From contig CAZQJS010000001.1 in the NCBI GenBank assembly GCA_964593725.1, forward strand, positions 47,223 to 111,222: a DNA stretch of 64,000 nucleotides, in the 5' to 3' direction. Made by a program: the position numbers and the translations under genes. Under the pieces are notes generated by a model that did not search any database, was not told where the DNA came from, and was given only the letters and a program-made list of their open reading frames with translations. Shown in pieces: positions 38,877 through 46,047 of this stretch; the stretch's first letter is position 1; each line of letters starts with the position of its first letter. This stretch comes from JAIOSM01 sp964593725. Its GTDB lineage: Bacteria > Desulfobacterota > Desulfobacteria > Desulfobacterales > Desulfobacteraceae.

Positions 38877-39845
38877 TTATCCTCCGCTGTTCTGAAAAAT
38901 CTTAATCTCTCCTCTGGCAACTGTTTTATCCTTGCTTCTGATAGCAGCGGTGAGTACTCCAAAAGAGCCGAATTTAGCTGTTTTATATATATCAGTGATT
39001 AATTTTTCATTTACATATGCTTTCCTGTTAATAATTATATTTTTTCCGCCTATCAGGAATCCTCCAGGGGAAGATGCTCCGGTATCAAATTTACTGAACC
39101 CATCCATGACAGCAGCTGATTGTGCCATAATCTCCATGTATATGACATTATTAAGGGTGCCGTCCTTTTCAGCAAAGGGACTGTCCTGTGAAATAATGGA
39201 CTCAACCTCTGCAAAACGTTCCTCAACTTTTAAAAGAGTTGAAACAACGCGCATACCATGCTTCTGTGGGATTAAATTATCAACGGGCATGGGTAGATAA
39301 GTGATCTGGTCATGTTTGTTTTTGTTTTCAGGGCACAATGGATCAGAAGAGAGATAATCTCCTGTCAAAGTATATGCCCTTGCCCTGCAGCCATAGCAAT
39401 CTAAAAATTTATTACATTTTCTGCATGGGCCTTTAATCATGGATCTGTAATTTTTAAGATTCTGTATTATTTCACTGTTGGAAATTATTCCAACAAGATC
39501 ATCACTGGCTATGTTTCCAATGGATAAAGGAAGTCCTTTGCAGGGAAATACATTTCCATCTAAAGAGACAAAACATGAGGATATATGTTTAAAACAGTTT
39601 ACAAAACAAGTTTTTTTTGTATTAAAGGGCTTAATCAATACATTGAAAGTTTCAAGTTTTATGTTTAATCCATGTATCAAAGAAACCAGTTTATCATATT
39701 CAGGGTAAATCCTGTTTCTGTCTTTAAACAAAATAATTTTTTTAACACCAAGTTTCTCTGCCTGGTAAATGAGATCCTTTAGCAGATCAAGTGAAATTTC
39801 ATCTTTACATTTAGAACCTATATCTATTTCAAGGGTTTGTATCAT
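38877..39845 (-). CDS. Degenerate radical SAM/SPASM region fused to an ApeP-like hotdog dehydratase
   Basis: 322 residues. Residues 1-80 resemble a shortened radical SAM barrel (TLEIDIGSKC, then EISLDLLKDLIYQAEKLGVKKIIL) but only one Cys (C13) stands where CxxxCxxC is expected, so no catalytic cluster can form as usual. Residues 80-175 are a full SPASM-like domain: C80, C84, C91, C102 in DGNVFPC, and C141, C144, C150, C153, C171 in a CxxCxxxxxCxxC layout. Residues 184-322 are a hotdog domain with a LIPQKHGMRVV start and IYMEIMAQSAAV helix, like ApeP dehydratases, although the usual PH motif reads PQKH. It overlaps the PlsC gene by 4 bases. The dehydratase part probably supplies the second dehydratase of the pathway; the cysteine part may bind auxiliary [4Fe-4S] clusters. 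No closer family recognised. Confidence 0.72.
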   Translation of the reverse strand: MIQTLEIDIGSKCKDEISLDLLKDLIYQAEKLGVKKIILFKDRNRIYPEYDKLVSLIHGLNIKLETFNVLIKPFNTKKTCFVNCFKHISSCFVSLDGNVFPCKGLPLSIGNIASDDLVGIISNSEIIQNLKNYRSMIKGPCRKCNKFLDCYGCRARAYTLTGDYLSSDPLCPENKNKHDQITYLPMPVDNLIPQKHGMRVVSTLLKVEERFAEVESIISQDSPFAEKDGTLNNVIYMEIMAQSAAVMDGFSKFDTGASSPGGFLIGGKNIIINRKAYVNEKLITDIYKTAKFGSFGVLTAAIRSKDKTVARGEIKIFQNSGG

Positions 39846-40588
39846 TGGAACCTTTTTATATTATTATCAATGAATTTCTGCATTAAATTTCTTACATGAT
39901 TTTTCAATTCAAAGCCTGTAAATTCCAAATAATCGGAATAATCAATTGCATTGAGCCTGTGGATTTCCACTGTGCCTGGATTTATTATAAGGCTTTTTCT
40001 TGAAGGTTTATCATGATTTCCAAGGATACAAATGGGCACTATCTGCAACCTGTTCTCCTTTGCCACCCTGAACAATGCACTGTGGAATTGTCCCATTTTC
40101 GATGAATATGATCGTGTACCTTCCGGAAAGCCGATAATTGATACATTCTGGGAGAAAAGTAGTGCACACTCACGGGAAAACTTTTCAAAGGGCATGGATC
40201 TGACACTTAAATATCCTGCCAGGCGGGCACACAGACCAAGAATAGGTATTTTAAATGGCCATAGATTAACAATCTGTACAAATTCTCCTGGAAGCACTCC
40301 CATTAAAAATGCATCAGATGCAGATCTGTGGTTAACGACATATATACATGGGTATCTGTTTTTATCTTTATCAGATGAATCAATGAATCTTACTTTGACC
40401 AGAATTCTAATAAATCCGTATATGATTATTCTGCCGTAACAGACAATTAAAAATCTTAATATTTTCTGGGCAGTTCTCCTGGAAGTTAAAATACGGATAA
40501 TCAGAAGAACTATAACAAAAAAAGAAAAAAACAGTATGGTAAAAATAATAACAATTGAATAAAAAAGCAGATTTTTAAACAATATCAT
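39842..40588 (-). CDS. PlsC-type 1-acylglycerol-3-phosphate acyltransferase-like protein
   Basis: 248 residues. N-terminal membrane helix at about 8-32, then the acyltransferase boxes NHRSASD (HxxxxD, near 87) and FPEGTRS near 155. Other conserved parts include PLGLCARLAGYLSVR-like sequence. It would acylate a glycerol or similar alcohol with the polyenyl or a fatty acyl chain; PlsC homologues are regular members of flexirubin loci. Overlaps the ACP 3 gene upstream by 4 bases. Confidence 0.88.
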   Translation of the reverse strand: MILFKNLLFYSIVIIFTILFFSFFVIVLLIIRILTSRRTAQKILRFLIVCYGRIIIYGFIRILVKVRFIDSSDKDKNRYPCIYVVNHRSASDAFLMGVLPGEFVQIVNLWPFKIPILGLCARLAGYLSVRSMPFEKFSRECALLFSQNVSIIGFPEGTRSYSSKMGQFHSALFRVAKENRLQIVPICILGNHDKPSRKSLIINPGTVEIHRLNAIDYSDYLEFTGFELKNHVRNLMQKFIDNNIKRFQ

Positions 40589-40842
40589 CCATGCAGGCCC
40601 TCTTTTTGAAGTTCTTCAATAAATTTACAAAGGTCCTCAAGTGTTCTGATCTCTTTTATTCTCTCATCAGTTCTGATTTCCACCTTGAATTTTTTCTGCA
40701 AAGCAACCACAAGATCAACAACATCAAGGCTGTCAAGTCCAAGATCTTCAAAAATATTTGCTTGAGGTTTCAGCTCTTGTTTTTCAATCTCAAATGACTC
40801 TTCAAATACTTCATTAATCATCTTTACAATTTTATTATCCAT
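40585..40842 (-). CDS. Acyl carrier protein 3
   Basis: 85 residues with LGLDSLDVVDLVVALQKKF (attachment Ser near 37), closest of the three carriers to a standard AcpP. Overlaps the ketosynthase 3 gene by 8 bases and the PlsC gene by 4 bases, so KS3-ACP3-PlsC are one coupled block. Confidence 0.92.
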   Translation of the reverse strand: MDNKIVKMINEVFEESFEIEKQELKPQANIFEDLGLDSLDVVDLVVALQKKFKVEIRTDERIKEIRTLEDLCKFIEELQKEGLHG

Positions 40843-42073
40843 TAATCCCCTCGTATTTTTTTAAAATAATGGAAGCATTTATGCCTCCAAAGGCAAAACA
40901 GTTCTTAAGAATTATATCCATTACACAATCAAGTGGTTTCTGAACATGGTTTATCATATTGCAGGTTTCATCTATATTATCAAGGTTCAAAGTCGGATAA
41001 ATCTTATTTTTTTTCATCATTTCAATTACAACTGCAAGTTCAATTGCCCCTGATGCTCCCAATGTATGACCAAAATATCCCTTTAAACTGTTAACAGGGG
41101 TTGACGAACCAAATACTTCATAAATTGCCGATGCTTCCTGGGAGTCACCCTGTATGGTTGCTGTGGCATGGGCATTAACAAAATCAATATCAGAAGGCTT
41201 TAATAAAGCATCCTTTAATGCTGAATTCATACATTGAATCATGGCTTTTTTATCAGAATGGCTTATATGGGTTCCGCTGCCGCAGGTATTGTAACCCTTA
41301 ACCTCTGCAACTATCTGTGCTCCCCGTCTTTCAGCATGTTCAAGTTCTTCAAGTATGATCATTCCTGCACCTTCACCGCAGACCAGACCATCTCTGTCAC
41401 GGTCAAAGGGCCTGGGTGTTTTTTCAGGTAAATTGTTATATTTGACAGAAGTTGCAAATAAAATGTCAAAGGACCCGGTAACAGTAGGATGAAGCTCTTC
41501 TGCACCTCCGCAGAGAACAATATCCTGAATATTGTCTCTTATGAGATAAAAACCAGTGCCAAGTGCCTGCAGGGAAGATGCACAGGCAGCTGAGTTTGCA
41601 ATAACACTTCCTGTAATGGCAAAATACTGGGCAAGATTCATGGATACAGTATGGGATATGGATTGGAAAAAACCCATGGATTTAAGCAGGGTCAGGTCAT
41701 GATCCGGCAGCATGGTTTCAAAGGTATCGTTTAATGCTTTTGCACTGCCCATGGTTGAACCTGCAACGCAGCCATATCTCGGATTATTGGAAAAGTCCTC
41801 CTTTAAAATTCCGGCAGATTCAAGGGCTTCTGTTGCAGCAAAGGTCGCAAGAAGGCTCATCCTGCCCATGGAACGTCTCATTTTACGTGGAATAATCTTA
41901 ATGTCAGGCAGTTTTGCAGGGGCTCCCACAAGGCTCTGCAGACCTTTATATTGATTCCATGATTTCATTTTTTTTGTACCGCAGGTTTCATTTTCAATGG
42001 AAGCTATCAATTCATTAACAGAATTTCCAAGGGGGGAAACAACACCTGTTCCTGTAACAACAACTCGTCTCAT
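40835..42073 (-). CDS. Beta-ketoacyl-ACP synthase (FabF type) 3
   Basis: 412 residues, full FabF length. Triad: Cys in VIANSAACASSLQALG near 165, His in FVNAHATATIQGD near 302 (the usual GTGT turn is ATAT), His in YFGHTLGASG near 338. FDRDRDGLVCGEGAGMIILEE is intact. No Cys-less partner is coupled to this one, so it may act alone as the elongating or priming enzyme, as ApeR does. Confidence 0.92.
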   Translation of the reverse strand: MRRVVVTGTGVVSPLGNSVNELIASIENETCGTKKMKSWNQYKGLQSLVGAPAKLPDIKIIPRKMRRSMGRMSLLATFAATEALESAGILKEDFSNNPRYGCVAGSTMGSAKALNDTFETMLPDHDLTLLKSMGFFQSISHTVSMNLAQYFAITGSVIANSAACASSLQALGTGFYLIRDNIQDIVLCGGAEELHPTVTGSFDILFATSVKYNNLPEKTPRPFDRDRDGLVCGEGAGMIILEELEHAERRGAQIVAEVKGYNTCGSGTHISHSDKKAMIQCMNSALKDALLKPSDIDFVNAHATATIQGDSQEASAIYEVFGSSTPVNSLKGYFGHTLGASGAIELAVVIEMMKKNKIYPTLNLDNIDETCNMINHVQKPLDCVMDIILKNCFAFGGINASIILKKYEGING

Positions 42074-42080
42074 ACCTTAA

Positions 42081-43580
42081 TTATACCTCTAATTCACGTT
42101 CTATAAACCGTGCATAGGCTTTTTTACTTAGAATATACCGGCATATTGTAAATCCCGATACCATTGCACCAAGCACACCAGGTAAGATTGAACTCTGGCC
42201 TGCTGCAAATGTATTTTTATATTGAACACGGCCAAGGAGGTTAAACTGACCGATCTTCTGTTTGATTCCATAGGCAGAACCAAATGGGCTGTTTAAATAA
42301 TCACGGAATGTAAGCATGGATGCAGAATCCATGACTTCAAGGCACCCATCATATTCAGGAAAAATTTTAAGTATACGTTTACAGATTTTTTCTGTTTTTT
42401 TCAATTTATAATTCTCATACTCCTTGCAGCGTTTACCAGTGGTTGAATCGGCCCATCTGCTGACCTGCTGCCAGTAATTCAGCTCAAAAGCATTAATAAC
42501 ACTGACTGTTCTGTTTCTAACTTTTTCTGAATTCTTCACCAGAACCAGAGGTTGATCACCTTTATATTCTGGATCGATAAGTTTGTTAAGATCAAAATCC
42601 GGATAAAGTGTAATAACACCCGGATCAAAGGGTTTTACACCTTTTTTTGTGAATTTGATAAAACAGACAAAAAGGCCAAATGACTCTTCAAAGTCATTAA
42701 CGCGTTCTTTAAACGCTTTAGATAAATTATTCTGCTTAAATGTTTTTACAATTTCTCTTGGGTGAATTGTAAAAATACAATTATCAGCTTTTATTTTATC
42801 TCCATTGTTCAGCAGAAAGGTCTTAACTCTTCTTTTTTCAATATCCTCACATGAAGTAATATGGCAGTTTGTTTTTATATCAATCAGGTATTTGTTAAAT
42901 TTTTTCTTAAATGCATTTATAAATGCATCCCCGCCGTTTTTTACCCTGGCAATTGACTGATAGAGGCTGAAAGATACCCTGGCATGGTTTGCAAAAGAGA
43001 CTTTTGACGGCTCAGTGCCATAGCACATGGAAAAAGCACTTAAAAGTGTCTTTAGTATTTTATTGTCTGTCAGGCTGTCAAGCATTGTTTTCAGGCTGAT
43101 AAAATCTTCTTTCAAAGGTTTCTGCATCATGATTTCAGATCTTATATTCATAGCAGGTGTATTTTCCCTGATCTTTTTTACCCTGGTAAAGTACTTAATA
43201 ATTGCATCTTTTTCTTCTGGAAAATATGAAAGCATGGTGCTTATATGTTCATCAAAACCTGAATCAAACATAAATGATTTATTGTCTTTTTCAAAAATAA
43301 ACTGGTTATTATCAGGTTTCATTATAAACTCAGGCTGGATATCATCTTTAATTGAGAGTACTGAAAGCATGTCTGAAAGAACAGTATCCCGTGCAAAACC
43401 GCCTGTAAAATGAAACCCTGTATCAAAAGGGATACCTTTTTTGTAAAATCGTGAAAGGGATCCTCCGATTTTAGGTGCTTTTTCAATTAAGAGTACTTTT
43501 CTTTTGTTCATGCCTAGAATCAGAGCACATGTTAATCCACTGATGCCGCTTCCAACAACAATATCATCATATGTTTTCAT
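42081..43580 (-). CDS. CrtI/CrtISO-like FAD-dependent oxidoreductase
   Basis: 499 residues of the phytoene desaturase / carotenoid isomerase superfamily. FAD-binding VGSGISGLTCALILGMNKRKVLLIEKAPKIGGSLSRF at 8-45 and the C-terminal AAGQSILPGVLGAMVSGF segment near 465. Related proteins are found in flexirubin loci and could desaturate, saturate or isomerise the polyene. In a strict anaerobe isomerisation or saturation with reduced FAD is more likely than O2-linked oxidation (inference). First gene of its minus-strand run, divergent from the ammonia-lyase gene. Confidence 0.84.
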   Translation of the reverse strand: MKTYDDIVVGSGISGLTCALILGMNKRKVLLIEKAPKIGGSLSRFYKKGIPFDTGFHFTGGFARDTVLSDMLSVLSIKDDIQPEFIMKPDNNQFIFEKDNKSFMFDSGFDEHISTMLSYFPEEKDAIIKYFTRVKKIRENTPAMNIRSEIMMQKPLKEDFISLKTMLDSLTDNKILKTLLSAFSMCYGTEPSKVSFANHARVSFSLYQSIARVKNGGDAFINAFKKKFNKYLIDIKTNCHITSCEDIEKRRVKTFLLNNGDKIKADNCIFTIHPREIVKTFKQNNLSKAFKERVNDFEESFGLFVCFIKFTKKGVKPFDPGVITLYPDFDLNKLIDPEYKGDQPLVLVKNSEKVRNRTVSVINAFELNYWQQVSRWADSTTGKRCKEYENYKLKKTEKICKRILKIFPEYDGCLEVMDSASMLTFRDYLNSPFGSAYGIKQKIGQFNLLGRVQYKNTFAAGQSSILPGVLGAMVSGFTICRYILSKKAYARFIERELEV

Positions 43581-43660
43581 ATAAAAATTCCCTTAAGTTA
43601 CAATAACGGTTTATATATCTTGTGTTTTCAAAGTGCAAGTAAAATAAAGGTAAATTTAGG

Positions 43661-43737
43661 TTCAATCAATGATTTTGGTCAATACACTTTATTTTTTTTC
43701 TGTGTCATGATAATTCAATCATGTATAAATTTTGGTC
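43661..43737. promoter_or_regulatory. Duplicated two-part box in the divergent control region
   Basis: Within the 211-base gap between the CrtI-like gene (minus) and the ammonia-lyase gene (plus), TTCAATCA followed by TTTTGGTC occurs twice: 43661-43668 with 43673-43680, and 43714-43721 with 43730-43737. Repeats about 53 bases apart fit a regulator-binding pair near five DNA turns. No regulator gene is recognised inside the cluster; the hybrid kinase at 48575 lacks a DNA-binding output. Confidence 0.35.
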
Positions 43738-43791
43738 TTGTATTTATAGAAAAATGTAAATTTTGCAATTGGAATTTAAGGAGAATAATTA

Positions 43792-45384
43792 ATGGATAAA
43801 AGACCTTGTGTTGTTTTGTCCGGAAAAAACCTGACTTACAAGGATATAGTCGCAGTTGGTATCGGAGATAAAAGAGTTAAACTTGATGAGAATTCTCTTA
43901 AAAGATGCAGAGCTTCAAGGATTTTTTTAAAAAAGGCAATAGATTCTAAAAAGATCATTTATGGAGTCAACACATCCTTTGGCCCCATGTGCAATAAGAT
44001 TATTAATAAAGATGAGATTGAGACCCTCCAGGAAAATTTAATTCTTGGACATGCAGCAGGCATGGGAGAGCCTATCCTGCCCTATATCGCCCTTGGTATT
44101 CTTTTAGTAAGGCTCAATACTCTTGTTAAGGGGTATTCAGGTGTCAGGATAGAACTTCTGGAATTAATGAGGGATATGATAAATAATCAGATAGCTCCTT
44201 ATATACCAAAATCCGGCAGCGTTGGAGCTTCAGGAGACCTTATACATCTTGCCCATATGTCCCTTGCATTAATTGGCAGAGGAAAAGTATATCATAAAAA
44301 AGAACTCATTGACGTTAAAAAAGCCTTTAAAAGAACCCAATTAAAACCTGTTAAACTTCAGTATAAGGAAGGGCTTGCCCTGATTAATGGAACCGCTGCC
44401 ATGACAGCTATTGCAGCCTTTGCCATGTTTGGGGCAAGAAAAGTACTTAATGTTGCCGTTGTTAATGCTGCCTTTGCCATTGAAATTTTCGGTGGTATCA
44501 ACGATGCCTTTGATCTGGATTTACATGCCTTAAAACCTCATCCGGGCCAGGTTGAAATATCCAGGATTATTTCTGATCTCTTTCAGGGCACAGAGAATCT
44601 TACTTTAAGAGAGGATCTCCATGAAAGGATCAGAAAGGATGCAGATAATGATTCCATAGTTTTTGAAACAAATATCAATGTCCAGGATGTTTATTCCATT
44701 CGATGCACACCCCAGATACTTGCACCGGTCAGGGAAACCATAGATGCCTGTATTAAAACCATTGAAACAGAAGCAAATTCAACAAATGACAACCCCATTA
44801 TCATACCTGAAAAAAATAAGATACTCCATGGCGGAAACTTCCATGGCCAGTCCATTGCTTTTGCAATGGACTCTTTATGCATTGCAATATCAACACTCTG
44901 TAATCTTTCCGAAAGAAGATTAAATAAACTATTAGATAAAAATTTGAATGAAGGGCTTCCAGAACATCTGATTCCCGGAGAAGTCGGACTTACCATGGGG
45001 TTTATGGGTGCACAATACCTTGCCACCTCATCTGCTGCGGAAAATAGAAATCTTGCAGGCCCCATGAGTGTTAATTCCATATCCTGCAATCAGAATAATC
45101 AGGATGTTGTGAGCATGGGCACTGTTGCAGCAAGAAAAGCTTTTGGCCTTGTGAGCAATGCAAAACATATTCTTACCCTGGAGACACTGGCAGATTTGCA
45201 GGCACTGTCTTTCAGGAATGCAAAAAAAATGGGGTATGGAACTTCAAAGATTTACAAAATTCTTTTAAAAGATTTCAATGTGTATGACAATACAACCATA
45301 TTCAATGAAAATATTATCAAGTTCAGAACTTTGCTTTTTTCAACCCAGTTGTTTGATGATTTAAACATATACTTGAAAAAATAA
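43792..45384 (+). CDS. Aromatic amino acid ammonia-lyase (TAL/PAL-like, HAL superfamily)
   Basis: 530-residue MIO-type lyase. The MIO triad is Ala146-Ser147-Gly148 in GSVGASGDLIHLAHM. Other blocks: NTSFGPM, EGLALINGTAAMTA, and YSIRCTPQILAPV. Near residue 437 it reads NNQDVVSMG: a Gln stands where histidine lyases keep the imidazole-binding Glu (QEDHVSM), as in Tyr and Phe lyases. The selectivity pair at 86-87 is Gly-His, nearer the Ser-His that I recall in flavobacterial TAL and in HutH than the His-Leu of Rhodobacter TAL. No hut genes are nearby. In context it makes p-coumarate or cinnamate as the aryl starter, as in flexirubin loci. AAGGAG precedes the ATG. Substrate choice is inferred. Confidence 0.88.
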   Translation: MDKRPCVVLSGKNLTYKDIVAVGIGDKRVKLDENSLKRCRASRIFLKKAIDSKKIIYGVNTSFGPMCNKIINKDEIETLQENLILGHAAGMGEPILPYIALGILLVRLNTLVKGYSGVRIELLELMRDMINNQIAPYIPKSGSVGASGDLIHLAHMSLALIGRGKVYHKKELIDVKKAFKRTQLKPVKLQYKEGLALINGTAAMTAIAAFAMFGARKVLNVAVVNAAFAIEIFGGINDAFDLDLHALKPHPGQVEISRIISDLFQGTENLTLREDLHERIRKDADNDSIVFETNINVQDVYSIRCTPQILAPVRETIDACIKTIETEANSTNDNPIIIPEKNKILHGGNFHGQSIAFAMDSLCIAISTLCNLSERRLNKLLDKNLNEGLPEHLIPGEVGLTMGFMGAQYLATSSAAENRNLAGPMSVNSISCNQNNQDVVSMGTVAARKAFGLVSNAKHILTLETLADLQALSFRNAKKMGYGTSKIYKILLKDFNVYDNTTIFNENIIKFRTLLFSTQLFDDLNIYLKK

Positions 45385-45404
45385 AATTATCAGGAGGCAT
45401 GTAT

Positions 45405-46019
45405 ATGAAAAAATATCTTTTATTACTCCCCCTGCTGTCCTTGATTATTTTGTCCATGGGTTGTAATACCCTGAAAATCAACCCTGGAAGCTCTGCTTCA
45501 GATAAAGATAAGCATCAAGTCACAGACAGGGCTCATGCTTTAAACCTTTATACAAAGTATAATATCCATGTAATGCGTTATGGCGGAGATTTTAAAGCCC
45601 ATTATACAAACTGGATAGGTCCCTTTAGCGGCCATACAATAATTCCCGTTAATACATTGGTTTCAATAGATTACTGGCCCCAGGGATTCATCCTTAAACG
45701 GGTTGATACAGGTCAGCAGATATATTATTATTTCAATGAACAGCATATGAATATGAATATCGACCAATATATTAATCTTATCACATCAAGCCAGAAAAGA
45801 TCGATATCAGGATTCAGTGAACTTGATAAAAAGGGAATTAAAAGCGGAAATCCATTTATTGGCATGACAAAACAAGGGATTCTTCTGGCTTTAGGTTATC
45901 CTGCAAAGCATAAAACCCCATCCCTTAAAAGCAGGTATTGGATTTACTGGAAAAACAAATGGCTGACTGTGATAATTAAATTCAGCAGCTCCGGGAAAGT
46001 CATAGATATTGTTGAATAG
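45405..46019 (+). CDS. Outer-membrane-type lipoprotein with BamE/SmpA-like C-terminus
   Basis: About 204 residues. The ATG at 45405 is preferred because AGGAGG at 45392-45397 is 7 bases away; an ATG at 45399 is too close. Lipobox SMGC near residue 19-22. The C-terminal part has NPFIGMTKQGILLALGYPAKH and YWIYW, like the GMTxxxVxxxLGxP pattern of BamE/SmpA-fold proteins. It follows the ammonia-lyase by 20 bases, so it is probably in the same transcript and may have an outer-membrane task in the polyene system. Family assignment is tentative. Confidence 0.72.
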   Translation: MKKYLLLLPLLSLIILSMGCNTLKINPGSSASDKDKHQVTDRAHALNLYTKYNIHVMRYGGDFKAHYTNWIGPFSGHTIIPVNTLVSIDYWPQGFILKRVDTGQQIYYYFNEQHMNMNIDQYINLITSSQKRSISGFSELDKKGIKSGNPFIGMTKQGILLALGYPAKHKTPSLKSRYWIYWKNKWLTVIIKFSSSGKVIDIVE

Positions 46020-46047
46020 ATTCATTTATAATAATGCCTTAATAGCC

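Larger units (their letters stand above)
16177..45384. other. Aryl-polyene/flexirubin-like biosynthetic gene cluster rich in B12 radical SAM proteins
   Basis: Twenty-seven genes, nearly all on the minus strand, with two plus-strand exceptions at 33710 and 43792. The gene content corresponds closely to the known aryl-polyene cluster set: ketosynthases, chain-length-factor-like proteins, paired ACPs, ketoreductase, two dehydratases, thioesterase, AMP ligase, lauroyl-type acyltransferase, glycosyltransferase, LolA-like protein, MMPL exporter and DUF3261 lipoprotein. The ammonia-lyase, the CrtI-like FAD protein and the PlsC protein are shared with flexirubin clusters. DarA/DarB resorcinol-forming enzymes are not seen. 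Boundaries are set by gene content, not by experiment; the plus-strand genes to 48457 may also belong. Confidence 0.85.

Noticed and set aside
43747..43770. Possible sigma-54 promoter before the ammonia-lyase gene
   Set aside because: A TTTTGCA block resembles the -12 element, but the GG of the -24 element is missing.
43792..45384. Ammonia-lyase as HutH (histidine degradation)
   Set aside because: The imidazole-binding Glu is Gln, no other hut genes are near, and the gene sits with polyene genes.
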